Part shown: positions 37,472 through 45,358 of the stretch, one piece after another
Layout of the letters: each line of letters opens with the position of its first letter
How positions within the stretch are numbered: the stretch's first letter is position 1
DNA from: CAYUYV01 sp050331455
GTDB lineage: Bacteria > Pseudomonadota > Alphaproteobacteria > JAJFIK01
Assembly (NCBI GenBank): GCA_050331455.1
Contig: JBHJGV010000029.1
Span: 51,076 to 115,075, forward strand
Length of the DNA: 64,000 bases
Reading direction: 5' to 3'
Made by a program: the position numbers and the translations under genes
The notes under the pieces: model-generated
Databases searched by the model: none
Told to the model about the DNA's origin: nothing
What the model saw: the letters and a program-made list of their open reading frames with translations, nothing else

Positions 37472-37606
37472 AATGCGAATAGATTGCGATACCAACACAT
37501 AGGCCAAGAAAGCGCCAAAAAGCAACCGCTGAGAATGCGAACGACTCTGACTTGCTATCTGAAAATCGCTGTGGTACCCGCTATCTCGAATGCCATTCAT
37601 TCGCAA
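37472..37606. promoter_or_regulatory. Array of TGCGAA-type half-sites between the DUF6607 gene and the TonB receptor
   Basis: Related half-sites occur at about 37472 (AATGCGAATAG), 37483 (GATTGCGATAC), 37533 (GAATGCGAACG) and, inverted, 37598 (CATTCGCAAC). The last also forms a perfect inverted repeat, CGAATG-N5-CATTCG (37587-37603), just before the receptor start. The divergent arrangement and iron-linked genes make an iron-responsive repressor the natural candidate. The regulator is not identified. Confidence 0.4.
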
Positions 37607-37629
37607 CAAGATGAAAGGGGTGCGGTGCC

Positions 37630-39834
37630 ATGGGGTGTGCGGGACGGCGTGCGGGATCGGACATCCGGCGGTTAGCGCTTTTGGGGGCGTCTGCCCTCGC
37701 CTTGGTTTGCGCCAGCGCGAGCGCACGGGCGCAGGACCAGGCCGCGGACCGGCCGGCCGATGCGCCAGAAATCGAAATGGTCGCCTTCGATGAAATCATG
37801 ACGGTCACCGCCACGCGCCGGGAAACGGAGGCCTTTGTGTTTCCGGGCCAGGTCAGCGTGATTGACCGGGACACCATCAATGACTTTCTGGTCAGTTCCG
37901 TCTCGGACCTGTTCGATCTGGTTCCGGGTGCCCGGTTCGATGGCGGGCCGCGCCGCTCCGGCGAGGTGCCGACGGTGCGGGGCCAGGCGGGGGAAAGCGT
38001 CCTGGTGCTGATCGACGGTGCGCGTCAAAGCTTCATTTCGGGCCATGACGGCCGGTTTTTTATCGATCCCACGCTCCTGAAAGCCGTCGAAGTGGTCCGC
38101 GGGCCGAATTCGGCCCTTTACGGCAGCAGCGCCCTGGGCGGCGTCATTGCCCTGCGTACGGTGGACGCCGCGGACATTCTCGGTGACGGCGACACCTATG
38201 GGTTCAGCATCGACGGGTCGTTTTTCGGCGTGAACCAGGAATACAAGACGACCTCCACCTTCGCCTTCGCCTCGCCCGACGGCCGTTTCGACGCCGTTGG
38301 CAGCCTGACCTATCGCGACAGCGGCGATATCGAGCTGGGCAACGACCAGACCCTGCCGGCCGATGACGAGATCCTGTCGGGCCTTGCCAAAGTCACGTTG
38401 CGCCCCCGGGACGGCATCACCTTCTCCGGTTCCTATCTCGCGTTCCGCCAGGACGGACAGGACCCGAACAATCCGCAACTGGACAACACGGCCAACCCCG
38501 GCAACCCGCTCGTGGACCGCCGGGTGGAAGGCGACACCGTGCAAGGGCGCCTCGACATCAAACCGGCCGGAAACGCCCTGGTCGATCTGAGCGCGGTCGC
38601 CTATTACACCCGCAACAGCGTGGAGGAGGACGAGATCGGCGTGCCCCAGGTCCAGGACCGGGTGGTGGAGACCCTCGGCCTGCGGATCGACAACCGGTCC
38701 GCCTTCCGCTTCGACGGCGGCGTCGATCTCGCCTTCACCTACGGTGTCGAAATCTATGAGGACGAACAGACCGGGCTCGATACGGAGACGGAGGACGGGA
38801 CACGCGGCGGCGCGCCGGATGCCTCGACCCTGTTCTATGGGGGATATGTCCAGGCCGAACTGACGCTGACCCGCCCCCTGGGCCTGCCGGGCACACTCAC
38901 AGCGATCCCCGCCCTGCGCTATGACCGGTTCGAAAGTGAAAACACCATCGAAGAGGGCGTGCGGGCGGACGACCGGGTGTCGCCCAAGGTCGGCGTGTCC
39001 TACGAACCCACCGACTGGCTGCTCCTGTTCGGCAATTATGCCGAAGCCTTCCGCGCACCCTCCTTCAACGAACTGTTTGCCGACGGCATTCATTTCTCCC
39101 TGCCCGCCTTCCAATTCGGCCCAATGGGTCCGGAGGTGGTGTTCGTGAACAATCTGTTCATTCCCAACGATACCCTGGAACCGGAAATTTCGGAGAGCTG
39201 GGAGATCGGTGCCGGCCTGGATTTCGGCGGCCTTGTCTTCGACGGGGACCGCCTGACGGTCAAGGGCTCCTATTACGACTCCCGGGTCACCAATCTCATT
39301 GATCTTGAGGTCATCATCCCGCCGACCTGCAACCCCGATCCCATGTTCGGCCTGCCCCTCTCGCCACCCTGCTTCGCCGCCGGGACCAGTCAGAACATCA
39401 ATACACGGAATGCCGATATCGACGGCTTCGAGCTTGATATCCGCTACGACTCGCCGCGCTTCTATGTCACGGCCAACGCCTCGGGTATCAACGGGGTCGA
39501 TGCGGACACCGGAGCCTTTCTCGGCATCCTGTCGCCCAACATATATTTTTTCGACATGGGCACGCGGGTGCCTGAGATCGATGTCCGGGGCGGCGTCCGC
39601 GTGACCATCGGCGAGGAATTCACGGAGGTGAACGATCCCGCCCAGGTCCGCGACGGCTACGCCGTGCTCGATCTTTACGCCATCTGGACGCCGCTCGACG
39701 GGCCCCTGCGCGGCCTGCGTGTCGATCTGGGCGTCGACAATGTCACCGATGCCGATTTCAACGTGGTTTTTGCCGGCGTTTCCCAACCCGGGCGAAACTA
39801 CAAAGCGGCCGTCCGCTGGCAGACCACCTGGTGA
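37630..39834 (+). CDS. TonB-dependent receptor, haem/haemoglobin type
   Basis: A 734-residue outer-membrane receptor with a signal peptide ending near A-R-A-Q (about residue 35). A TonB-box-like D-E-I-M-T-V-T-A-T-R follows at about 53-63. The plug domain contains L-I-D-G-A-R and V-V-R-G-P-N-S-A-L-Y-G-S-S-A-L-G-G, and the barrel ends in W. The FRAPSFNELF...HF segment followed later by the L-E-P-E-I-S-E-S-W-E-I-G motif resembles haem receptors (HmuR/HemR/HutA group), where these residues help bind haem. Transports an iron source into the periplasm using TonB energy. No haem ABC importer or TonB is adjacent. Confidence 0.82.
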   Translation: MGCAGRRAGSDIRRLALLGASALALVCASASARAQDQAADRPADAPEIEMVAFDEIMTVTATRRETEAFVFPGQVSVIDRDTINDFLVSSVSDLFDLVPGARFDGGPRRSGEVPTVRGQAGESVLVLIDGARQSFISGHDGRFFIDPTLLKAVEVVRGPNSALYGSSALGGVIALRTVDAADILGDGDTYGFSIDGSFFGVNQEYKTTSTFAFASPDGRFDAVGSLTYRDSGDIELGNDQTLPADDEILSGLAKVTLRPRDGITFSGSYLAFRQDGQDPNNPQLDNTANPGNPLVDRRVEGDTVQGRLDIKPAGNALVDLSAVAYYTRNSVEEDEIGVPQVQDRVVETLGLRIDNRSAFRFDGGVDLAFTYGVEIYEDEQTGLDTETEDGTRGGAPDASTLFYGGYVQAELTLTRPLGLPGTLTAIPALRYDRFESENTIEEGVRADDRVSPKVGVSYEPTDWLLLFGNYAEAFRAPSFNELFADGIHFSLPAFQFGPMGPEVVFVNNLFIPNDTLEPEISESWEIGAGLDFGGLVFDGDRLTVKGSYYDSRVTNLIDLEVIIPPTCNPDPMFGLPLSPPCFAAGTSQNINTRNADIDGFELDIRYDSPRFYVTANASGINGVDADTGAFLGILSPNIYFFDMGTRVPEIDVRGGVRVTIGEEFTEVNDPAQVRDGYAVLDLYAIWTPLDGPLRGLRVDLGVDNVTDADFNVVFAGVSQPGRNYKAAVRWQTTW

Positions 39835-39918
39835 GGGCCTCGGCGCTGGAGCGAGCGTTGATCCGGCCTTAAGGGTCCCGCGCAATCCTGGATCCGTTCG
39901 ATCCGGGAGTTTCTCAGC

Positions 39919-41457
39919 ATGGCCAAACCCCAATCCGCATCCCGTCTGGGCGCATCCGAGGCAAAGGCGCAGGGCGTGCGCCTGCGCCGGTCGGGCGAGG
40001 CCCTGGTGCGCAAAGGCCGGTTGCGCGAGGCCATCGACCGGTTCGCCGCCGCCCTGGAGGCCCTGCCCGGCGATCTGCCTACACTCTTTCACCTGGCAAG
40101 GACGGCGGACCGTCTGGGCATGGCCGACGGGGCCATCCGCTTTTACGAGCAGATCCTGGCCCAGGCGCCCGATCAACGGGAGGCCGTGGTCAATCTTTCC
40201 CATGCCTATCGGTCGGCGGGCCGCGGTTCCGAGGCCGTCCGCCTGCTGCAGGATGCCCTCTCGCGCCGGGAGGACGACCCTTCCCTCTGGCATGCCCTGG
40301 GCAGCGCCAAGCGCGAAACCGCGGACCGGGAGGGTGCGCGCGTATGCTTTACCCGCGCCCTGGAATGCGATCCACGCCATGGGGGCGCAGCGGGGAGCCT
40401 TGCGGATCTCGATCTGGAAGAGGGGCACACGGAAGACGCCCTCACCCGATATGACGTCGCGGTGCGCAACACGGACCGGGGCACGCGGATGGGCGCCCAG
40501 ATGCGCCTGTCCCATGCCCTGGCCCTGCTCCAGGCCGGCCGGCTGGCGGAAGGCTGGACAGCCTATGGCGCTCGCTTTGCCGCACAAGGCGCCCGGGAGG
40601 GTTCGGCGGCAGACCGCCGGCTGAAGCGTTGGACCGGCCAGTCCCTGAAAGGGCGCCCCCTGAAAATCCTGGCTGAACAGGGCGTGGGGGACCAGCTCAT
40701 GTTCGCCGCGTGTCTGCCTGCTGTCCTTTCCGCCCCGGCGCGGGAGGCGGGCCCGGTCAGCCTGACCTGCGAGCCGCGCCTCGCCCCGCTGTTGGCCCGC
40801 AGCCTGCCCGGCGTGGACGTGCACGCGACCGGGTCGGACGATCCCGGCGGTGCGCCGGGCTATTGGAGTGCGCCGCTGGCGGACATGCCGGCCCGTTTGT
40901 GGCCTGAGAGGGCAGCGCCGCTAACAAACGATCCGTTTCTTCGGATCGACCCGGTCGAGGCAGCGCGCTGGCGGGCCTGGCTGGACAGTGCCGGACCGGG
41001 ACCCCATATCGGCTTGTGCTGGCGCAGTGGCCGGCGCGACGGCCTGCGCGGCGATCAGTATGCCCCGTTCGAGGCGTGGATCGGCCTTGCAAGACGCCTG
41101 CGCGGCACCCTGGTGTGCGTGCAATATGATGCCGCCGGGGCGGAAATCGCCGCCATGGCGCAAGCCGATCTCGCGCTTCATCAGCCTCCGGATCTCGATC
41201 AGAAACAGGATATCGACCGGGCCACGGCCCTGTTATCGGTCCTCGACCGCGTGATCACGGCGCCGACCGCCGTCGCCTATCAGGCCGCCCTGGCCGGGAC
41301 CCGGACCATCCGGCTTCTGCCCTTCGCCTGGTGGACCCATCTGGGAACCGGACGCGATGCCTTTGCTCCGGCCCTGGAGGACCGGGTGGCGCCGCGCCCG
41401 GGCCTGTGGGACGACACCATGGATACCCTTGCCGCCAGCCTCGCCAACACCGCTTAA
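39919..41457 (+). CDS. TPR protein with glycosyltransferase-like C-terminal domain
   Basis: A 512-residue protein. Residues ~20-225 contain about six TPR units. Residues ~245-505 have the L-K-I-L-A-E-Q-G-V-G-D-Q-L-M-F-A entry motif of TPR-linked GT9/GT41-like domains, then H-I-G-L-C-W-R-S-G, and a donor-site region with D-R-V-I-T-A-P-T-A-V-A-Y-Q-A-A-L-A-G. Proteins of this kind are often encoded beside flagellin-glycosylation or nonulosonate genes; here a NeuB homologue lies two genes on. It probably transfers a sugar to protein or glycan. The start ATG 39919 has a GGGAG box. Confidence 0.78.
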   Translation: MAKPQSASRLGASEAKAQGVRLRRSGEALVRKGRLREAIDRFAAALEALPGDLPTLFHLARTADRLGMADGAIRFYEQILAQAPDQREAVVNLSHAYRSAGRGSEAVRLLQDALSRREDDPSLWHALGSAKRETADREGARVCFTRALECDPRHGGAAGSLADLDLEEGHTEDALTRYDVAVRNTDRGTRMGAQMRLSHALALLQAGRLAEGWTAYGARFAAQGAREGSAADRRLKRWTGQSLKGRPLKILAEQGVGDQLMFAACLPAVLSAPAREAGPVSLTCEPRLAPLLARSLPGVDVHATGSDDPGGAPGYWSAPLADMPARLWPERAAPLTNDPFLRIDPVEAARWRAWLDSAGPGPHIGLCWRSGRRDGLRGDQYAPFEAWIGLARRLRGTLVCVQYDAAGAEIAAMAQADLALHQPPDLDQKQDIDRATALLSVLDRVITAPTAVAYQAALAGTRTIRLLPFAWWTHLGTGRDAFAPALEDRVAPRPGLWDDTMDTLAASLANTA

Positions 41458-41537
41458 CCGATTTTTGAGAGCCCGGTCCCACTGTGCGGTACGATCAAGG
41501 GATGGGGCCGTTTGCGCCCCGAATGGCCGGGGCCATC

Positions 41538-42449
41538 ATGGGATCACTGTGCATTCTCGTCTTCGGCGCCACGGGCACCCTGGGCCAGGCCCTCATGGCA
41601 GAAGGCCTTGCCCTGGGCCATGACATGCGCGGCGCCGCCCGGCGCCACGGCGAATATCCGTGCGACCTGACGGACCGCGACCGGGTGACGGATCTGTGGC
41701 GCAGCCTCGCCCCCGATGTGGTGATCAACACGGCGGCGCTGATCGATGTGGGAGCGTGCGAGGCCAACCCGGACGCGGCCTATGGCCTCCATGCCCATGG
41801 GGTGCACACCCTTGCGCGCCTCGCCCGGGAAACCCGCACCCCGCTTGTTCAGGTGTCTACGGATCAGTACTATCACGGCGATGGGATCCGTCCCCATGGG
41901 GAAGGGGAACCGGTCCATCCGCAGACGGTTTATGCCGCGAGCAAGCTCGCCGGAGAGGCCCTCGCCGCCACCGCGCCCGATCACCTCATTATCCGGACCA
42001 ATTTCACGGGGATGAGGGGCTGGGAGGGCCGCCCCAGTTTCGCCGAATGGGCCATCGACGTGATCCTGAACGCGCGCCACGCCACCCTGTTCAACGACTA
42101 TTTCACTTCGACCATCGACGCGCCGGCCCTGGCCCAGGCCATCATGGACCTGATCGGCGCCAAGGCACGGGGCGTGTTGAATGTCGCCGCGGCCCAGGTG
42201 TTCAGCAAGGCCGATTTCGTCGAGGCACTGGCGCGCCGGTTCGCCCGCCCTTTGCCCCATGCGATCCACGGCTCCGTCGCCGGCCTTGTCCCGGCGCGCA
42301 GTGACAGCCTTGGCCTTGACGTGACGCGGGCGGAGCGCCTCTTGGGGCGTCCCCTGCCCCGCCTCGAGGATGTGGTCCATGCTCTTCACCGGGCCTGGCA
42401 GGATCAAAAGGAGGCAGACCCATGCGGTACGACACGTCTTTCCGCGTGA
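41538..42449 (+). CDS. NAD(P)-dependent sugar reductase (RmlD-like SDR)
   Basis: A ~303-residue extended short-chain dehydrogenase: nucleotide-binding FGATGTLGQAL near the N-terminus, the catalytic Y-A-A-S-K, and V-S-T-D-Q-Y-Y, which resembles the STDYVF strand of dTDP-4-dehydrorhamnose reductases. It probably reduces a nucleotide-linked keto-sugar in the glycan pathway encoded around it. The start is unsure; ATG 41502 and 41523 are in-frame alternatives and none has a strong ribosome-binding site. Its 3' end overlaps the NeuB-like gene by 28 nt. Confidence 0.78.
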   Translation: MGSLCILVFGATGTLGQALMAEGLALGHDMRGAARRHGEYPCDLTDRDRVTDLWRSLAPDVVINTAALIDVGACEANPDAAYGLHAHGVHTLARLARETRTPLVQVSTDQYYHGDGIRPHGEGEPVHPQTVYAASKLAGEALAATAPDHLIIRTNFTGMRGWEGRPSFAEWAIDVILNARHATLFNDYFTSTIDAPALAQAIMDLIGAKARGVLNVAAAQVFSKADFVEALARRFARPLPHAIHGSVAGLVPARSDSLGLDVTRAERLLGRPLPRLEDVVHALHRAWQDQKEADPCGTTRLSA

Positions 42450-43516
42450 ATGCCCGCACCATTGCGGCCGATCAGTCCACCTATTTCATCGCCGACATCG
42501 CCGCCAATCACGACGGCGACCTGGAGCGGGCCAAGGCCTTGATCTGGCTGGCCAAGGATGCCGGCGCGGATGCCGCGAAGTTCCAGCATTTCCAGGCCGC
42601 CCGGATCGTCAGTGACCGGGGCTTTCGCCGGCTCGGGAACCAGCTCGGTCACCAGGCCGGCTGGAACAAGTCCGTCTTCGAGATCTACGAGGACTACAGC
42701 CTGAACCGGGACTGGAACGAAGTGCTGGCCGCGACCGCAGCCGAGGCCGGCATCGACTTCATGACGACGCCCTATGACCAGGAGGCGACCGACTCCATCG
42801 CCCCGCTCGTCCCCGCCTTCAAGATCGGCTCCGGCGACATCACCTGGACCGATGCCATCGCGCATATCGCGGCCAAGGGCATCCCGGTGTTCCTGGCCAC
42901 CGGCGCATCCACCCTCGCGGATGTGGAACGGGCGGTCGACAGGGTGTTACGGCACAATCGCAAGCTATGCCTGATGCAGTGCAATACGAATTATACCGGC
43001 CGTATCGAGAACATCCGGCATGTGAATCTCCGTGTCTTGCAGCACTATGCCATGGTCTGGCCCGGCCTGCCCCTCGGCCTGTCGGACCACACGCCGGGTC
43101 ATGCCACCGTGCTGGGCGCCGTGGCCCTCGGCGCCCGGGCCGTGGAGAAACATTTCACGGACGACTCAGGCCGGTCGGGCCCGGACCATCCCTTTTCCAT
43201 GACGCCGGAGGCCTGGCGCACCATGGTCGCCCGCACGCGCGAACTTGAGGCGGCGCTGGGCGACGGCATCAAGCGCATCGAAGAGAATGAGCGCGAGACC
43301 GCCGTGATCCAGCGCCGGGCCCTCCATGCGGCCCGCGATCTCGCGCCCGGCCATGTGTTGCAGCGAGAGGATTTGGAAGCCCTGCGCCCCGCTCCGGTCG
43401 GCGCTTTTGCCCCCTATGAGGCCGAGGCGCTTCCCGGCCGTGTGCTGACGACGGCAAAGGAAAAAGGTGAGCCCCTGTTCGCCCAAGATCTGGAGAGTTC
43501 GGATGATCCGCGGTGA
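42422..43516 (+). CDS. NeuB-family nonulosonic acid synthase
   Basis: A 364-residue protein. The N-terminal TIM-barrel (residues ~20-285) has I-A-D-I-A-A-N-H-D-G-D, K-I-G-S-G-D-I-T, L-M-Q-C-N-T-N-Y and G-L-S-D-H-T-P-G, the phosphoenolpyruvate and metal-binding segments of sialic/pseudaminic/legionaminic acid synthases. The C-terminal SAF (antifreeze-like) domain follows at ~300-360. It condenses PEP with a six-carbon sugar to give a nine-carbon acid. Which acid is made is not clear from sequence. An AAAAGGAGG site precedes ATG 42422. Genes for the CMP-transferase and the sugar epimerase are not in the window. Confidence 0.88.
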   Translation: MRYDTSFRVNARTIAADQSTYFIADIAANHDGDLERAKALIWLAKDAGADAAKFQHFQAARIVSDRGFRRLGNQLGHQAGWNKSVFEIYEDYSLNRDWNEVLAATAAEAGIDFMTTPYDQEATDSIAPLVPAFKIGSGDITWTDAIAHIAAKGIPVFLATGASTLADVERAVDRVLRHNRKLCLMQCNTNYTGRIENIRHVNLRVLQHYAMVWPGLPLGLSDHTPGHATVLGAVALGARAVEKHFTDDSGRSGPDHPFSMTPEAWRTMVARTRELEAALGDGIKRIEENERETAVIQRRALHAARDLAPGHVLQREDLEALRPAPVGAFAPYEAEALPGRVLTTAKEKGEPLFAQDLESSDDPR

Positions 43517-44081
43517 GCATGTCGGTCTGCGCGCCATCGAGCGCGAGGACCTGCCGACCCTCCTGACCTGGCGGAACGATCCGTCCCTGAGGCAGTATTT
43601 CCGGGAAAGCCGAGAGCTGTCCAGCGACCACCAGATGCGCTGGTATGAGGGAACGGTGCTGGGCGCACCGGACCGCACGCGGATGTTCGCCATCGAGAGT
43701 GTCTCGGGCGGCGCGCTTTTGGGGGCCTGCGGTCTCACGACCCTGGACTGGCAGCGCCGCCACGGAGAGCTCTCCCTTTATATCGGCCTCGATCGCGTTT
43801 ATTGCGACAGCGTGATGGCGCCGGAGGCCGCGCGCCTGTTGCTGGGCCACGGCTTTCGGGATTTGGGGCTCCACCGCATCTGGGTGGAGGTCTACGCCCA
43901 TGATCGCCCCAAACTCGCCCTCATGAAGGCCTTGGGCCTGCGCCATGAGGGCACCTTGAGGGACCATCACTTTTGGAACGGACGATTCTGGGACGCCCAT
44001 CTGTTCGCCAGTCTCGCCCCGGAATGGCTTCAGCCGACCCCACCGGACAGCGGGTTGCGAAGCCCCTCCGCCGGCGCCTGA
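43503..44081 (+). CDS. GNAT N-acetyltransferase (RimJ/RimL or PseH-like)
   Basis: A 192-residue acetyltransferase of the Acetyltransf_3 type: L-R-A-I-E-R-E-D-L-P at the start, the W-R-N-D segment, an acetyl-CoA binding region around L-Y-I-G-L, then H-R-I-W-V-E-V-Y-A and the G-L-R-H-E-G-T-L-R-D motif with a terminal R-F-W-D. It overlaps the NeuB-like gene by 14 nt, so it may N-acetylate the amino-sugar precursor, as PseH does in the pseudaminic acid pathway. This is inference from context. Confidence 0.8.
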   Translation: MIRGEHVGLRAIEREDLPTLLTWRNDPSLRQYFRESRELSSDHQMRWYEGTVLGAPDRTRMFAIESVSGGALLGACGLTTLDWQRRHGELSLYIGLDRVYCDSVMAPEAARLLLGHGFRDLGLHRIWVEVYAHDRPKLALMKALGLRHEGTLRDHHFWNGRFWDAHLFASLAPEWLQPTPPDSGLRSPSAGA

Positions 44082-44112
44082 CCGGTGCCGGCCTGCCGGA
44101 CAGCGGAATGGG

Positions 44113-45330
44113 TCATGAGCGCCGGTCCGTGATGGACACGCCATCGGACAAACGCTCGCCGGGGAACAGCACCACCCGGTCGCTCAAGGCGAGACCATCG
44201 AGGATCTGGGTCCTCTCCCCATTCGTGCGGCCGGGGGTGACCGAAGTCAGACGCGCCCGACCGTCCGCCATGCGATAGACGGCCCAACCGGTTCCCTGGC
44301 GGAACAGGGCACTCGCCGGCACGTGCAGGACATCGCCCTCCTCCCACACGACGATGCGCGTCTCCACCCGGAAGCCATGGGCGAGCGACAGGCGGTCTTC
44401 CGGCGGGTCGAGGAGCTGAATGATCACATTGACCCGCTGTTCCTCCACGCCGAGGGCGGAGATCTTGGTGAAGCCGAAGGGCTCGATCCGGGACACCTCG
44501 CCCTTGAGCGGTTTCGGCCCGCCCCAGTCGTCGATCACCACCCGGGCGCCGCCCGTGACCTGGACCGCATCGGTGGAGAGCAGTTCGACCACGATTTCGA
44601 GATCGTTGCGCGGGTCGCCCACATCGACCAGCGGCGTCCCCGCAAGCACAGTCCCTTCACTTTCCTGACGCACCCGGAGGATCCGTCCGCTGACCGGCGA
44701 GCGAACCGTGACGACACCGGCCCGTTCCGCCATGTCGCCTTCGGGCCCCTGCTCCGGGTTCACAAGGCGCGCCCGGGCGCTTTCCAGTTCCGCACGCCGC
44801 ACACGGACCGTCGCCTCCGCTGTGCGCAATGCGGCTTCAGCAGAGCGGATATCGAGTTCGGCCCGGTCGAGGGCTGACTGGGAAATCGTACCACGCTCAC
44901 GCAGCTGCCGGGCACGGACAAGTTCGGAGCGCGCGAAATCGAGTTCGGCCTCGGCCCGTTCGCGCTCGGCTTCGGCCAGCGCGAGGGCCGCTTCCGCGCT
45001 GCGCACGGCTGCCTCCGCCTCGCCCAGGGAGCGCGCATCGAGAAAGGCCGGATCGTTGGGCAGGATGGTGGCCACGATGGTCTGTTGGGCAAGCACGGGA
45101 TCGCCCGGCTCGGAGTCGATGCGCAGCAGACGGCCGGCCACGGGTGCGGAAATCACATAGATCTCACGCACTCGCGTGCGGCCCAACTCGTCCACGGTGA
45201 CGACCAGCGGGCCCCGTTCCGCCGTGCCCAGATCGACGGGAACCGGCGCCGGACGGAAGGCCCAGATCAGAAAGACCAGAAGTCCCACCGTCAGAACGCC
45301 GCCAACGATCCGGCGAAATGTCTTTTTCAT
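44113..45330 (-). CDS. HlyD-like periplasmic adaptor (membrane fusion protein)
   Basis: A 405-residue protein with one N-terminal membrane anchor (about residues 6-25), a lipoyl-type segment S-A-P-V-A-G-R-L-L-R-I-D, a long Ala/Glu/Arg-rich coiled-coil hairpin (about 95-195), a second V-R-S-P-V-S-G-R-I-L half-motif, and a beta-barrel domain. It links an inner-membrane ABC pump to the periplasm or outer membrane. ATG 45330 has a GGGAG site. It forms one operon with the permease (28 nt upstream) and ATPase genes. Confidence 0.88.
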   Translation of the reverse strand: MKKTFRRIVGGVLTVGLLVFLIWAFRPAPVPVDLGTAERGPLVVTVDELGRTRVREIYVISAPVAGRLLRIDSEPGDPVLAQQTIVATILPNDPAFLDARSLGEAEAAVRSAEAALALAEAERERAEAELDFARSELVRARQLRERGTISQSALDRAELDIRSAEAALRTAEATVRVRRAELESARARLVNPEQGPEGDMAERAGVVTVRSPVSGRILRVRQESEGTVLAGTPLVDVGDPRNDLEIVVELLSTDAVQVTGGARVVIDDWGGPKPLKGEVSRIEPFGFTKISALGVEEQRVNVIIQLLDPPEDRLSLAHGFRVETRIVVWEEGDVLHVPASALFRQGTGWAVYRMADGRARLTSVTPGRTNGERTQILDGLALSDRVVLFPGERLSDGVSITDRRS

Positions 45331-45358
45331 GGCTGTCACTCCCGTGAACCGTGGCGGC

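Noticed and set aside
37672..40824. 1050-codon minus-strand frame opposite the haem receptor and TPR gene
   Set aside because: It crosses two well-supported plus-strand genes and their gap, and has no family features.
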